62,173 nt of DNA, taken from positions 1-62,173 of the forward strand of contig ONIP01000011.1 in assembly GCA_900317955.1 (NCBI GenBank), in the 5' to 3' direction. A model generated the notes under the pieces. It did no database searches. It was given only the letters and a program-made list of their open reading frames with translations, and had not been told where the DNA came from. Shown here one piece after another: positions 16,627 to 26,552 of this stretch. Within the stretch, counting starts at the first letter, position 1. Each line of letters begins with the position of its first letter. The stretch is from an uncultured Bacteroidales bacterium (GTDB lineage Bacteria; Bacteroidota; Bacteroidia; Bacteroidales; P3). Both the position numbers and the translations under genes were made by a program.

Positions 16627-19600
16627 TTATTTGGTGAGTTGTTCGTTTTGGTCAGAGGTCGCGGTGGCTTGTTTCTTCTCGATGCGGCGTTCCATCATGT
16701 AGTAGAGTGAAGGAAGAATGAAGAGAGTGACGATGGTGGCGAAAATAAGGCCGTAGACAATAACGGTGGCGAGGGGACGCTGGACGTCGCTGCCGATGCC
16801 GGTGGAAATAGAGGCTGGGAAGAGGCCGAGGACGGCCACAGAGGCTGTGAGCAGGACAGGCCTCATGCGGTGGGAGGCACCCTCGATGACGGCACGTCGT
16901 AGGCCGTAGCCACGTTCTCGCAGGTGGTTGATGTGGGAAATCATGATGATGCCGTTTTGGATGGCGACGCCGATAAGGGCGATGAATCCCACAGCCGAGG
17001 AGACATTGAGGGTCATGCCCCGGATGTTGAGGGCTGCCATACCGCCGAAGAGGGCGAGCGGGACGACGACCATGAGAAGACCTGCCTGGCGTACTTTGCC
17101 AAAGGCAACAATGAGGAGAATGAACATGACCATGAGGGCGAGGGGCACAACGAGAGCAAGACGGCTGAAGGCACGATTGCGGTTCTCGAACTGGCCGGCC
17201 CAGTGGAGGGTGGTGGTTTCTGGGTTGAATTTAACCTTCTGGGCAATAAGTTTGTCGGCTTCGGCGACGAAGGTAGAGAGGTCGGCACCGCGGAGATTGA
17301 TGCGAACGAGGGTGTAGCGACGTGCCATCTCACGCATGATGGTGCTTGCGCCAAGGGCCATCTTGATGTCGGCCACGGCTGAAAGAGGCACTTTGACACC
17401 ATCGGCAGTAGTGAGGAGGAGGTTGCCTATTTCTTCGGGGGTGTTGCGATATTTTTCAGCATAACGGCATGTGATGTCGTAGACTTTGCTTCCCACATAA
17501 ATCTGGGAAATGGCGCGGCCTCCGATGGCAAGTTCGATGAGTTCGGTGACGTCGGAGACATTGAGGCCGTATTGTGCTATGCTGGCCCGGTTGACAGATA
17601 TTTGGAGTTGAGGGGTGGGCGGTTCTTGGTCGACAGCCACGTCGGTGGCTCCCTTGATGTTGGAGATGATGGAGGCTACTTGTTCTGCGATGTGGCGACT
17701 TTCGGTGATGTCGTCGGAGTAGATTTTGAGAGCAAGGTCGCTGTGGGTACCGGCAATCTGGTCCATGACCATGTCGATGATAGGTTGAGAGAATCCAGCG
17801 GAGTAGCCGGGCATTTTCTCGATGGCGGCAGCCATGTCCTCGACAAGCTGGGCTTTGGAACGGCCGCTTTTCCAAGTGTTGTAGGGCTTGAGACCCACAC
17901 CGGCTTCGATATGGGAGAGGGAGAAGCATTCGGCACCTTCGTCATCGCGACCGAGCTGGGTCATGACGTAGGAGGTTTCGTCGAATTCTTTCAGCACATG
18001 GCGGAGGTCGTCGGCCATTTTCTTGGATTTCTCGATGGAAAGGCCGGAGGGTAGCTGGACTTGTACCCAGACGGAGCCTTCGTCGAGCGGGGGAAGGAAG
18101 TCTTTGCCAACAGTGATGGAAAGTGCTATTGAGCCACAAAGAATGATGACAAGGGTGGCGAGGATAGCGCGTTTCTTTTCGAGGAGGGTGCCGATGTGGC
18201 GGGAATAGGAGTCGTTGATTTTTTCAAGCCATTTGTTATGATAGAGTTTGCGGGGCTTGTGGTAGGCAAGATAGGAGAGACCGGGAGTGAGGAGGAGAGA
18301 GGTTAGGAGTGCGCCGATGAGGGCGTAGCCTACGGTGTAAGCCATGGGGGTGAAGAGTTTGCGTTCGACATGCTCGAAAGCGAAGAGGGGAAGGTATGCT
18401 GTGATGATAATGATGGTGGAGAAGAAGATGGAACGTGCCACTTCGTGGGCGCGTTGCTTGACATCGTTGGCGGAAAGCTCGAGTTCGGGGTGGCGTTCAC
18501 GTTTTTTGAGGATGTTTTCCATCATGACGATGGCACCGTCGACGAGGATGCCGAAGTCGATGGCACCAAGAGAGAGGAGGTTGGCGGGGATGCCAGTGAG
18601 TTTCATGAGCACGAAGGCTATGAGGAGGGCGATGGGGATGGTGATGGCCACAACGAGGGAGCCGCGGAAGTTGCCGAGGAAAATCATGAGTACCACGATG
18701 ACGAGGAGCATGCCGATGAGCAAGGTGTGGGAGACGGTTTTGAGGGTTTCACCGACGAGGTCGGTTCGGTCGAGGAAGGGGTGGATTTCGACCCCTTCGG
18801 GTAGAATTTCATTGTTGAGTTCGTCGATGGAAGTGTGTACTCGGTCGAGGACTTCGGAGGGGTTTTCGCCACGGAGCATCTGGACAATGCCTTCGACAGC
18901 ATCGTCGTAGTCGCGATGGTCGTCGCTGTAGCCGAGGACGCCTTTGCGTTCGAGGGTGCCATATTTGAGTTCGCCCAATTCTTTGAGATAGACGGGGGTG
19001 CCGTTGACGGTTTTGATGACGATGTCGCCGAGACCGTCGAGGTCGCTGATAAGTCCAATGCCGCGAACGACGTAGCTGAGACTGCCTTCGGATAGGATAC
19101 TGCCGCCGGCGTTGAGGTTGTTGGCTTCAATTTTCTCGGTGATGTCACTAAGAGAGATGCCGTATTCGGTGAGTTTCTCGGGGGAGAGTTCAATTTGATA
19201 TTGGGTGGTGATGCCGCCGTAGTTGCTTACATCGGCGACACCGGTTATTTGCCGGAGGTAGGGAATGATGGTCCATTTATGGATGTCGGTAAGGCTTCGG
19301 AGGTCGTGGCTACCGTCGGGGCTTTCGACGATGTAGCGGAAGATTTCGCCAGTGGGGGCAGTGAGCGGGTTGAGTTCGGGTGTGGCACCATAGGGGAGGT
19401 CAAGGCCGACAAGGCGTTCGGTGACACGTTGTCGAGCCCAGTAGTCGTCGACACCGTCGTCAAAGACAAGTATGACAGTTGAGATGCCGAAGCTGTTTTT
19501 GCTACGCATGGTGACGAGGTTGGGGATGCCGCTAACGGCTCTTTCGACCGGGATGGAGATTTGCTGTTCGATTTCCTCGGTGGCTAAACCGGGGACTTGA

Positions 19601-19752
19601 GTGACGACTTGGACAGTGGTGTCGGAAATATCGGGATAGGCGTCGATGGAGAGAGCGTTCCAGGCAATGACGCCTGCAACGCAAAGCAGTCCGAAGATGG
19701 CGGCTGCGATGGCTTTGTGGTCAATGGCCCAACCTACTATTTTGTTTATCAT
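16627..19752 (-). CDS. Heavy-metal RND efflux transporter (CzcA/CusA family)
   Basis: 1041 aa, standard length. Proton-driven inner-membrane pump that exports divalent or monovalent metal ions through the TolC partner. Seen: PGLATEEIEQQISIPVE near the N-terminus, two sets of membrane helices and, near residue 400, the helix-4 motif GAIDFGILVDGAIVMMEN. DFG..VDG..V..EN is the signature of HME-RND pumps for Co/Zn/Cd/Ni rather than the CusA copper form. It lies between adaptor (upstream) and TolC (downstream). Metal choice is inferred from this motif only. Confidence 0.92.
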   Translation of the reverse strand: MINKIVGWAIDHKAIAAAIFGLLCVAGVIAWNALSIDAYPDISDTTVQVVTQVPGLATEEIEQQISIPVERAVSGIPNLVTMRSKNSFGISTVILVFDDGVDDYWARQRVTERLVGLDLPYGATPELNPLTAPTGEIFRYIVESPDGSHDLRSLTDIHKWTIIPYLRQITGVADVSNYGGITTQYQIELSPEKLTEYGISLSDITEKIEANNLNAGGSILSEGSLSYVVRGIGLISDLDGLGDIVIKTVNGTPVYLKELGELKYGTLERKGVLGYSDDHRDYDDAVEGIVQMLRGENPSEVLDRVHTSIDELNNEILPEGVEIHPFLDRTDLVGETLKTVSHTLLIGMLLVIVVLMIFLGNFRGSLVVAITIPIALLIAFVLMKLTGIPANLLSLGAIDFGILVDGAIVMMENILKKRERHPELELSANDVKQRAHEVARSIFFSTIIIITAYLPLFAFEHVERKLFTPMAYTVGYALIGALLTSLLLTPGLSYLAYHKPRKLYHNKWLEKINDSYSRHIGTLLEKKRAILATLVIILCGSIALSITVGKDFLPPLDEGSVWVQVQLPSGLSIEKSKKMADDLRHVLKEFDETSYVMTQLGRDDEGAECFSLSHIEAGVGLKPYNTWKSGRSKAQLVEDMAAAIEKMPGYSAGFSQPIIDMVMDQIAGTHSDLALKIYSDDITESRHIAEQVASIISNIKGATDVAVDQEPPTPQLQISVNRASIAQYGLNVSDVTELIELAIGGRAISQIYVGSKVYDITCRYAEKYRNTPEEIGNLLLTTADGVKVPLSAVADIKMALGASTIMREMARRYTLVRINLRGADLSTFVAEADKLIAQKVKFNPETTTLHWAGQFENRNRAFSRLALVVPLALMVMFILLIVAFGKVRQAGLLMVVVPLALFGGMAALNIRGMTLNVSSAVGFIALIGVAIQNGIIMISHINHLRERGYGLRRAVIEGASHRMRPVLLTASVAVLGLFPASISTGIGSDVQRPLATVIVYGLIFATIVTLFILPSLYYMMERRIEKKQATATSDQNEQLTK

Positions 19753-19855
19753 GGGGTGGATGTTGCGGAGTTGTTGCCGCGGTTGATTGATGATTTATAA
19801 TGGAATGTATTTTTGTCGATGGCTGTTTGTTGTTGAAGCAGTGGGAGGGGAGGGG

Positions 19856-20995
19856 TTAGTGCTTGTCGATAAGATAGAAGGCACCCTCGGTGATGATGAC
19901 GTCGCCAACGTTAAGGCCTTTGAGGACGCGTAGGTTGCGTTCGTCGACCGATTGGACTTCGACAAAGGTGCGACGATAGGTGTTTTCGCCAATTTGAAGG
20001 AGTACATAACGACCCTTTTCACTTTGAAGAACAGCATCTTTAGGAATGATGAGGCTGTTATGGTTCTGGATATGCATACGAACTTGCGCATACATATTGG
20101 GGAGCATGAAGTGGCGGGGGTTGTTGCATTCGATGATGGTTTGGACGGTGCGGGTTTCGGGGTCGAGGACGCCGCCCACGTATGAGACTTGACCACGGAG
20201 TACGCTGTCAGGACGTGCCATGAGGTTTACTTCGACACCCTCGATGCCCTCGACAAAGGGGGCGTCCATCTCGCTTACGTTGGCCTTGACCCAAACCTTG
20301 TCGAGGTCGGCTACGACTACTTTTGCGTCAGCGTCTTCTTTAAGATATTCGCCAATGACAAGGTCGTTGGTGAGCACGCTGCCGGAGATTGGGGAGCGAA
20401 CAATCATGGGCTGGCCTACTTCTGCATGGCGGATGTCGATTTGATATTCGTTGGCGACAGCTACGGCATGGTGGTATTCTTCAGCGGCCAGAGAATAGGC
20501 GGTTTTGGCTTCGTCGAGATCCTTATCCGAGGCGACCTTGTTGTTGTGAAGGTCCTGTGTGCGGTCGAGGGCACGTTTTGCCATGTCCATCTCTGACTTA
20601 GTCTGGATGAGACGTTTGACCACTTCGCCATAATCGGAGGAGGAGATTTCAAACAGGGGGGTGCCTGCTTTGACTTTTTGTCCAATGCGGACCAAGGAGC
20701 GGACAACACGTCCGCCAAAGGGGGCGGCAACTTCGGCATAAGAGGAAGGGATGGCAGTGACGACGCCGGTGGTGGTAAGGGTGGCGGCGTAGGAAGATTC
20801 GCCGACGGTGTCGCAGACAATACGCGAAGCAATAGTGGAGGAAGAGGGAATGGTGAGGGTGTCGCCATGAATTTCGATTTGGCTGTCGGAAAGACCTTCA
20901 GCGTTGTCGGAAGCGTTGTTGCAGCTGGCTAACAGTCCTGTGCAGAGCAGGATTGTGAAACATTTCTTGATGTTGCAGAGAGTGTGATTATTCAT
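19856..20995 (-). CDS. RND efflux periplasmic adaptor (CusB/CzcB-like lipoprotein)
   Basis: 379 aa. The lipobox LLASC (Cys25) anchors it in the inner membrane. Membrane-fusion-protein order is visible: half-lipoyl motif (VAAPFGGRVVRSLVRIGQKV near 88-107), coiled hairpin (SEMDMAKRALDRTQDL), second lipoyl half (VRSPISGSVLTNDLVIGEYL) and beta-barrel region. No His-rich metal-binding N-domain is present. It is the first gene of the efflux operon, with a TATCTTTG promoter at 21062-21069; the RND gene starts 103 bases after its stop. Confidence 0.9.
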   Translation of the reverse strand: MNNHTLCNIKKCFTILLCTGLLASCNNASDNAEGLSDSQIEIHGDTLTIPSSSTIASRIVCDTVGESSYAATLTTTGVVTAIPSSYAEVAAPFGGRVVRSLVRIGQKVKAGTPLFEISSSDYGEVVKRLIQTKSEMDMAKRALDRTQDLHNNKVASDKDLDEAKTAYSLAAEEYHHAVAVANEYQIDIRHAEVGQPMIVRSPISGSVLTNDLVIGEYLKEDADAKVVVADLDKVWVKANVSEMDAPFVEGIEGVEVNLMARPDSVLRGQVSYVGGVLDPETRTVQTIIECNNPRHFMLPNMYAQVRMHIQNHNSLIIPKDAVLQSEKGRYVLLQIGENTYRRTFVEVQSVDERNLRVLKGLNVGDVIITEGAFYLIDKH

Positions 20996-21061
20996 TGTTA
21001 TTGCTCATTTTCAATTGGTTTATTGCTGTTCTCCATAATTGGTACAAGAGGAAAACCGATG

Positions 21062-21069
21062 CAAAGATA
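21062..21069 (-). promoter_or_regulatory. -7 promoter box (TATCTTTG) of the metal-efflux operon
   Basis: The minus strand reads TCGTATCTTTGCA, 66 bases before the adaptor ATG. No operator-like palindrome was seen in between. Confidence 0.6.
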
Positions 21070-21181
21070 CGATTATTTCTCAAATAATTAGAAAAAATTA
21101 TTGATAAACGATAATTTTTTATCGTTCATAATGGTTTTTGGAGGGGTGGAAATGATGTTTAGGAGGGGGGGCTGCTCTAAG

Positions 21182-21218
21182 GAAAAAAGAAAAAAGGAGA
21201 GGCCGATGTGGTCTCTCC
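21182..21218 (-). terminator. Terminator of the initiator tRNA gene
   Basis: On the minus strand GGAGAGACC / GGCCTCTCC (one mismatch, 5-base loop) is followed by a long T-rich tail (21182-21195). It begins five bases after the tRNA CCA end. Confidence 0.8.
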
Positions 21219-21222
21219 TTGT

Positions 21223-21297
<75 letters not shown>

Positions 21298-21441
21298 CTC
21301 TGTTATTTCCTTGTGGAAATCGGTTGCAAAATTACTACTTTTTTGTGACATGGCAAAATAATTGAAATGATTTTGGGTGAAATTAACATATCCCAATGTA
21401 GGTATCAGATGTTTATGAATGCAGTTTAACAAAAGGTATTA

Positions 21442-21480
21442 AAAGCCCCCAGTGAGTTTTTGTTGCTCTCTGGGGGCTTT
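21442..21480. terminator. Bidirectional terminator after dsbD
   Basis: Ten-base perfect stem AAAGCCCCCA / TGGGGGCTTT around a 19-base loop, 31 bases after the dsbD stop. Confidence 0.8.
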
Positions 21481-21510
21481 GAAATGTTAAAATAAGGGGT
21501 TTGCAAAAGA

Positions 21511-23577
21511 CTATTGCTGCATGTTTGCAAGGCCTTCGTTGAGGTAGGCGATGAACTTTTGGACGTCGCGGTCGTATTTGTAGTTTTCTTTTGTCAACAC
21601 TTTGCCGTCGGCGTTGATGATGACGTAGTAGGGTTGGGCATTCATGTTGTACATGCTTTTCTCATAATAGAGGTTGCGTTGTCCAAGTGTTTTCAGCGTT
21701 TTGCCACGGTCGTCGGTGACCCATTCGTTTTCGGGGAGCTCAATGGTGCGTTCGTCGACAAAGAGTTCGCACAATACGAATTTTTGCGTGAGGATTTCTT
21801 TTACTTCTTTGTCGGTCCAGACATAGTGTTCCATTTCACGACAGTTGGCACAGGTATGACCAGTGAAATCGATGAAGATGGGTTTTCCCACCTCTTTGGC
21901 ATAGGCTTTGGCTTCGTCGAGGTCGTAAAAACCGTGGTAGCCGTCGGGGGAGTGCAGCTTGTCGGCATATTTGCGGTTGGCTGGTAGGGCGTTGACACCT
22001 GTGCTTTGGCTTGGGTCTATAACATAGGTGGCTGCATTGTCTTCGATGCTGCGCTCGATGTTAAAGTCTTGTGTGGTCATGGGAGGCACGAAACCGCTGA
22101 TGGCCTTTAAGGGGGCTCCCCACAGGCCAGGAATCATATACACAACAAAAGCCAAGTCGATGATTGCTAAAAACAGACGTACCACACCGATGTGTTGAAC
22201 CTCCTCGTCGCCTTTGAATTTGAGTTTGCCCAACAAGTACATGCCCATTAGACCGAAGATGACAATCCAAAGAGCCAAGTATGTTTCGCGGTCAAGCAGG
22301 CGCCAGTGGCAGTAGAGGTCGGCCATGGAAAGGAATTTCAAACCGAAGGCCAATTCGAGGAAGGCGAAGACCACTTTGACGGTGTTGAGCCAGCCGCCGG
22401 ATTTCATGTTCTTGAGAACGGAGGGGAACATGGCCAGCAGGGTGAAGGGAGCGGCGAAGCCGATGCCAAAACCGAGCATAGTGATGAGGGATACCCAGCG
22501 GTCGGTGGTGCTGGTGGAGAGGCTGACGAGTGCAGCACCGAGGATGGGACCGGTGCAGCTGAAGGAGACGAGCACGGTAGTGAGGGCAATGAAGAACGGG
22601 GCAAGGAGGCCTCCTTTGTCGGCTTGCTCATCGGATTTATTAATCCATTTCTCGGGCATCTTGATTTCGAAAAGGCCGAAGAAGCTGAGAGAGAAGATAA
22701 GGAAGATGATGAAGAAGATGAGGTTGGGAATCCAGTGGGTGCCGATAAAGTAGAGTGCTTCGGGTCCGAAGATGAGTGTAAGGATGGCACCCAGGATGGC
22801 GAAGAGGAAGACTATGGAGAAGCCGAAGAACCATGCTTGGCGGCGTGAGGCGCGTTTATCGTCGGTGGAGTTCATGAAGAAGTTGACTGTCATGGGAATC
22901 ATAGGGAAGACGCAGGGGGTGAACATGGTGAGGACGCCGCCCAGCAAGGCAAGCAAGAACACGACAATAAGGGATTGCTGTTTGCCTTCGGGTTTGGTGT
23001 CGGAGTTGGATTCGGAGACAGCAGGAGTTGCGGTGTCGATGGTTGCTTCGTTCTCTTGAAGAACTTCTGTTGCAGTGTCGGTAACAGGTTCTTCATTCTT
23101 GGCAGTGGCATCGTTGGGATGCTGTGCTCCTTTTACATTAAAAGTGAAATCGCGGTCTTCGGGAGCGATGCAGGAACCGTTGTTGCAGAGTTGGTAGCTG
23201 TAAGTGCCCTTGACTTTGAAGTCTTTTGCAGAAAGCCGTTCAATTTTCTGGCGGAACACCACGCGTCCGCTAAAGGAGCGAACTGTGCAGTTGAAATCTT
23301 TGTCGAACTCCTCATGGGGTTTCGGTTCACTGACCTTGCCTTTCAGGGCGTAATCTTTGGAGGGAGTGAATTGGAAGGAAATGCCGAAGGGGCCATTGGG
23401 GTCGGTGTGCTGGGAGTAAAGGTGCCAGCCTTCGTCGAGTTGGGCTGTGAATACCAGTTCCGACTCGTTTTCGTTGAGGTCTTTTACTTGGAACGTCCAT
23501 TTGACAGGATCCATTATCTGAGCCATGCTGGCCCAGGCAAGACCCACAAACAGAAGCAATGATAGGATTTTTTTCAT
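21511..23577 (-). CDS. DsbD-type thiol:disulfide interchange protein
   Basis: 688 aa. Family role: carries electrons from cytoplasmic thioredoxin across the inner membrane to periplasmic disulfide reductases. Seen in order: signal peptide; N-terminal DsbD-alpha domain with CNNGSC (about residues 132-137); a low-complexity linker; membrane domain with FTPCVFPMIPMT and VSFSCTGPILGAAL, the two buried cysteines; and a C-terminal thioredoxin domain with CANC in FTGHTCANCREME near 577. All three redox pairs are present. The propeller gene lies 31 bases upstream on the same strand. Confidence 0.92.
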   Translation of the reverse strand: MKKILSLLLFVGLAWASMAQIMDPVKWTFQVKDLNENESELVFTAQLDEGWHLYSQHTDPNGPFGISFQFTPSKDYALKGKVSEPKPHEEFDKDFNCTVRSFSGRVVFRQKIERLSAKDFKVKGTYSYQLCNNGSCIAPEDRDFTFNVKGAQHPNDATAKNEEPVTDTATEVLQENEATIDTATPAVSESNSDTKPEGKQQSLIVVFLLALLGGVLTMFTPCVFPMIPMTVNFFMNSTDDKRASRRQAWFFGFSIVFLFAILGAILTLIFGPEALYFIGTHWIPNLIFFIIFLIFSLSFFGLFEIKMPEKWINKSDEQADKGGLLAPFFIALTTVLVSFSCTGPILGAALVSLSTSTTDRWVSLITMLGFGIGFAAPFTLLAMFPSVLKNMKSGGWLNTVKVVFAFLELAFGLKFLSMADLYCHWRLLDRETYLALWIVIFGLMGMYLLGKLKFKGDEEVQHIGVVRLFLAIIDLAFVVYMIPGLWGAPLKAISGFVPPMTTQDFNIERSIEDNAATYVIDPSQSTGVNALPANRKYADKLHSPDGYHGFYDLDEAKAYAKEVGKPIFIDFTGHTCANCREMEHYVWTDKEVKEILTQKFVLCELFVDERTIELPENEWVTDDRGKTLKTLGQRNLYYEKSMYNMNAQPYYVIINADGKVLTKENYKYDRDVQKFIAYLNEGLANMQQ

Positions 23578-23608
23578 AACGGGATTTTTTATTCTTTGTT
23601 TTTTGAGA

Positions 23609-24928
23609 TTATTTCAGGGTGAATTTGGCGGTGCGAGTGCCGTTGGGTGTTTTCACTTTGACAGTGTAGGTGCCTTTCTTCATCTTGGAGATGTTGATAT
23701 GGCTACCGTTTCGGTATTTGGGTACGGTGCGTACTTTCTCGCCTTTGGCGTTGAGGAAGGTGACTTGCGCTTCGGGTGAATTCATGGAGATGGTCAGGTA
23801 GCCTTCTTCGAGGTTTGGAGTTAGTTTGATGCGGTCTTCCTGAGCCTCGGATTCTGTGGCGGCGGTATTATGTTGGTCTGATTGTTGCTGTCCGGTGGAG
23901 GGGTTATCATGAGAGGGTTGGGTGGGATCGGGAGAATCGGTCTGGGCGGTTTGGGCAGGTTCGTCGGGGTTTGCCATCTTATAGCCTGACAGGCAGAAAA
24001 GGCCTTTGTCCTCGGTGCCGAACCAGTAGTTGCCATTGCGGTCGATGGTGACGTTTTGAAACATGGTTCGGGGCAGTTTGTCGCCAGTGCGGAAGGTGTC
24101 CCATCGGTTATGGCGGTCGAATACGGCGACACCACCGTCAGTAGCCATCCAGAGAAGGCCGTCTTTGTCGATGGCGAGGTCGTTGATTTGGTTGCCGGGG
24201 ATAGGACTTTCGTCGGTGTTGTAGATTTTCCATGTTTCGCCATCGAAACGACAGAGACCTTCGAGGGTGCCAATCCATTTGACGTTGTCGCGGTCGATGG
24301 CGATAGAGAGAATGTTGTTGTTTGGCAGTTTGGAGTTGCGAGTGGTGTAGGAGGTCCAACGGCTACCGTCGAGTAAGCAGAGACCGTCGTTGGTTCCAAT
24401 CCATTTGCGGTCGCGGTTGTCCACCACGACGCAGAGGATGAAGTCGCTGAGAAGGCCGCTTTCGGCAGCGGTGTATTTGTTCCAGTTTACACCGTCGTAG
24501 GAGACAAAGCCGCTAAGGGTTACTCCAATCCATTTGGTGCCAGCATGGTCGACTGCAATGTCGCGGATGTATTTCATGTTGAGACGACGGGTCTCTTCGC
24601 TGTGTTCGAACCAGCGGTTGCCATTGAACTCGATGACGCCGTAGTCGTCTGTGCCAATCCAGAGGGTGTTGCCTTCGGAAACGAGGCAGTTGACAAATTG
24701 ATTTTTTAGTTTCTCGTTGAAGTCGGAATAGTCGGTCCAGGTTCCGTTTTTAAGGCTGTTCAGGCCTTGGGTGGTGCCAACCCAGAGGGTGCCGCGATTG
24801 TCGGCGGTGATGGCCAAAATATTGTCGCCGGTAAGGTTTGAATTTTTAGTAGTGTAATTTGTCCAGTTTTGGGCGACGGCGGATATAGAGAGGAGCGAAG
24901 CTAAAGCGAGGATGAACTGTTTTGTCAT
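23609..24928 (-). CDS. Secreted two-component-regulator-type propeller protein with T9SS-like tail
   Basis: 439 aa. The ATG at 24928 is preferred to a GTG two codons earlier. Signal peptide (FILALASLLSISAVAQ), then about seven repeats of the W-I-G-T-D-x-G-L type (LWVGTTQGLNSL, LWIGTDDYGVIEF, KWIGTNDGLCLLDG, KWIGTLEGLCRFDG, YWFGTEDKGLF), the blade pattern of Reg_prop beta-propellers. A Gln/Thr/Asp-rich linker and an approximately 70-residue C-terminal domain (SPEAQVTFLNAKGEKVRTV, KGTYTVKVKTPNG) follow, like type A T9SS sorting domains. There is no kinase or membrane domain, so it is likely a surface or periplasmic binding propeller. Confidence 0.82.
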   Translation of the reverse strand: MTKQFILALASLLSISAVAQNWTNYTTKNSNLTGDNILAITADNRGTLWVGTTQGLNSLKNGTWTDYSDFNEKLKNQFVNCLVSEGNTLWIGTDDYGVIEFNGNRWFEHSEETRRLNMKYIRDIAVDHAGTKWIGVTLSGFVSYDGVNWNKYTAAESGLLSDFILCVVVDNRDRKWIGTNDGLCLLDGSRWTSYTTRNSKLPNNNILSIAIDRDNVKWIGTLEGLCRFDGETWKIYNTDESPIPGNQINDLAIDKDGLLWMATDGGVAVFDRHNRWDTFRTGDKLPRTMFQNVTIDRNGNYWFGTEDKGLFCLSGYKMANPDEPAQTAQTDSPDPTQPSHDNPSTGQQQSDQHNTAATESEAQEDRIKLTPNLEEGYLTISMNSPEAQVTFLNAKGEKVRTVPKYRNGSHINISKMKKGTYTVKVKTPNGTRTAKFTLK

Positions 24929-24990
24929 GGTCACGAGAATCGGGAAAAAAAGTTTATAAAAATAATTAGGTTGCGGGATTGAGGAAGGGA

Positions 24991-26256
24991 TTATGTTTTG
25001 TGTTTCTCTTTCTTTGCAGCAGGGAATAGGATGTTGTTGAGAATGAGTCGGTATCCTGGGGAGTTGGGGAAAAGGGAGAGGTCGGTGGGCGGGTCGCCGA
25101 CGTAGTGACGGTAGTCTTCGGGGTCATGTCCGCCGAGGAAGGTCCAAGTGCCTTTTCCGTATTCGCCGTGGAGATAGCGAACCTCGCCGAGGGCTTTGTT
25201 CTCGGCCATGATAACAGCCGAAGACTTGACGCATTCGCGGCGGAAAGCTGTTGTCTGTCCCATAAAACCATGGATGATGCGGGTGTGGTTTTGGGTGAGC
25301 ATAGTAGGAACCCAGTCCCATTTGGCGGAGAATTCGAAAAGGGTGAAGAAGTCGTTTTTTTCGTTGACAGCGCGTTGGTGGGTTTTGTCGTCGATGTCGA
25401 TGGTGGAAATTTCGTATTCGTATGGGTTGGTGCTTATTCTGAAATCTTTGAATGCAAAGGTTTTGTTGTAGTCGAGTTGCAGTTGGGCATCGGGTTGCAT
25501 GGGGTCGCCGTCAAACATTACATCGCAGATGTCTACATTCTCGGCCGAGAGGGCGACATCGTAGCTGTCGGGGGCGGAACACATGGCGAAAAGGAACCCG
25601 CCGCCCATGACAAAGTCGCGGATTTTGTGGACTACAGCCAGTTTTAGTTGGCTTACTTTGGCAAAGCCAAGTTTGGTGGCAGTTGCTTCTTGAGCACGGA
25701 CATCTTCAATGTACCATTGTTGGTTGCGATAGTTTCCCCAGAACTTGCCATATTGTCCGGTGAAATCTTCGTGATGCAGGTGGAGCCAGTCGTAAGAGGG
25801 TAATACTCCTGCCATTACTTCTTCGTCGTAAACAACATCGTAAGGGATTTCGGCATAAGTGAGTACAAGGGTGACGGCATCGTCCCAAGGTAGTTTGTTC
25901 TTTGGGGAGTAGACGGCTATTTTAGGGGCTTTTTGAAGCTTGACAGCGTCCATGTTGACAGAGGGGTCGGCAATTTCGGAGAGGATGGCAGAAGACTGTC
26001 CATCGGCGATGACTTCGGTGCTGACACCCCTCAGACGGCACTCTTTGTCGAGAAGGTCGGCATATTTCATCATGAAACTGCCACCGCGGTAGTTTAGAAG
26101 CCAAGTGACCTCAACCTCGCGTTGCAGGGCGAAGTAGGCAATACCGTATGCCTTCAGATGGTTTTTCTGAGCTTCGTCCATGGGGATGAGCAAATAGCTT
26201 GCTTGAGCCTGGTAGGTGGCGAGCAGCAGCGTCAATATGACCAGATATTTTTTCAT
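24991..26256 (-). CDS. Secreted protein of a Bacteroidota family often mislabelled 'asparagine synthetase B'
   Basis: 421 aa. Signal peptide MKKYLVILTLLLATYQAQA. None of the asparagine-synthetase motifs (N-terminal Cys2, SGGxDS) are present. What is visible is a Rossmann-like, glutamine-amidotransferase-like layout: APKIAVYSP, YAEIPYDVVYDEEV, a glycine-rich turn at GGGFLFAMCSAPDSYD near 220 and a C-terminal TFLGGHDPEDYRHYVGD. I do not assign an enzyme activity. It is the first gene of a likely operon with the propeller protein and DsbD (gaps of 62 and 31 bases). Confidence 0.6.
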   Translation of the reverse strand: MKKYLVILTLLLATYQAQASYLLIPMDEAQKNHLKAYGIAYFALQREVEVTWLLNYRGGSFMMKYADLLDKECRLRGVSTEVIADGQSSAILSEIADPSVNMDAVKLQKAPKIAVYSPKNKLPWDDAVTLVLTYAEIPYDVVYDEEVMAGVLPSYDWLHLHHEDFTGQYGKFWGNYRNQQWYIEDVRAQEATATKLGFAKVSQLKLAVVHKIRDFVMGGGFLFAMCSAPDSYDVALSAENVDICDVMFDGDPMQPDAQLQLDYNKTFAFKDFRISTNPYEYEISTIDIDDKTHQRAVNEKNDFFTLFEFSAKWDWVPTMLTQNHTRIIHGFMGQTTAFRRECVKSSAVIMAENKALGEVRYLHGEYGKGTWTFLGGHDPEDYRHYVGDPPTDLSLFPNSPGYRLILNNILFPAAKKEKHKT

Positions 26257-26330
26257 GCAATTCCCTATAACGGAGAATGGGGATTATTATTGTGTTATCC
26301 GAGTGGGTGGAATGGATTTTTTGAAAGAGT

Positions 26331-26376
26331 AAAAAAAAACGGGAGGCTTAGACAGATGCTTTGCTTCCCGTTTTTT
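26331..26376. terminator. Bidirectional terminator of tRNA-Leu
   Basis: ACGGGAGGC / GCTTCCCGT stem (one G-U pair) with runs of A on the left and T on the right. It follows the tRNA on the minus strand by a few bases. Confidence 0.85.
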
Positions 26377-26380
26377 ATTG

Positions 26381-26465
26381 TGGTGCGGATAAACGGACTC
26401 GAACCGTTACGGCTTTCGCCACTAGATCCTAAGTCTAGCGCGGCTACCAATTACGCCATATCCGC
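26381..26465 (-). tRNA. tRNA-Leu (anticodon TAG), CCA encoded
   Basis: 85 nt with encoded CCA. Acceptor GCGGATA pairs with TATCCGC. The long variable arm (TGGCGAAAGCCG region) marks a class II tRNA. The anticodon loop is CTTAGGA, giving TAG, which reads CUN leucine codons. Confidence 0.95.
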
Positions 26466-26513
26466 GTGGTACTCAATTATATCCGACGATATTGTTGGAA
26501 ACAATTGAGATTG

Positions 26514-26521
26514 CAAAGATA
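26514..26521 (-). promoter_or_regulatory. -7 promoter box (TATCTTTG) of tRNA-Leu
   Basis: The minus strand reads TTCGTATCTTTGCA, 48 bases before the mature tRNA 5' end, and it is downstream of the Nudix gene stop (26553). Confidence 0.6.
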
Positions 26522-26552
26522 CGAATTATTTTTTGAATATGAATATTGGTGG

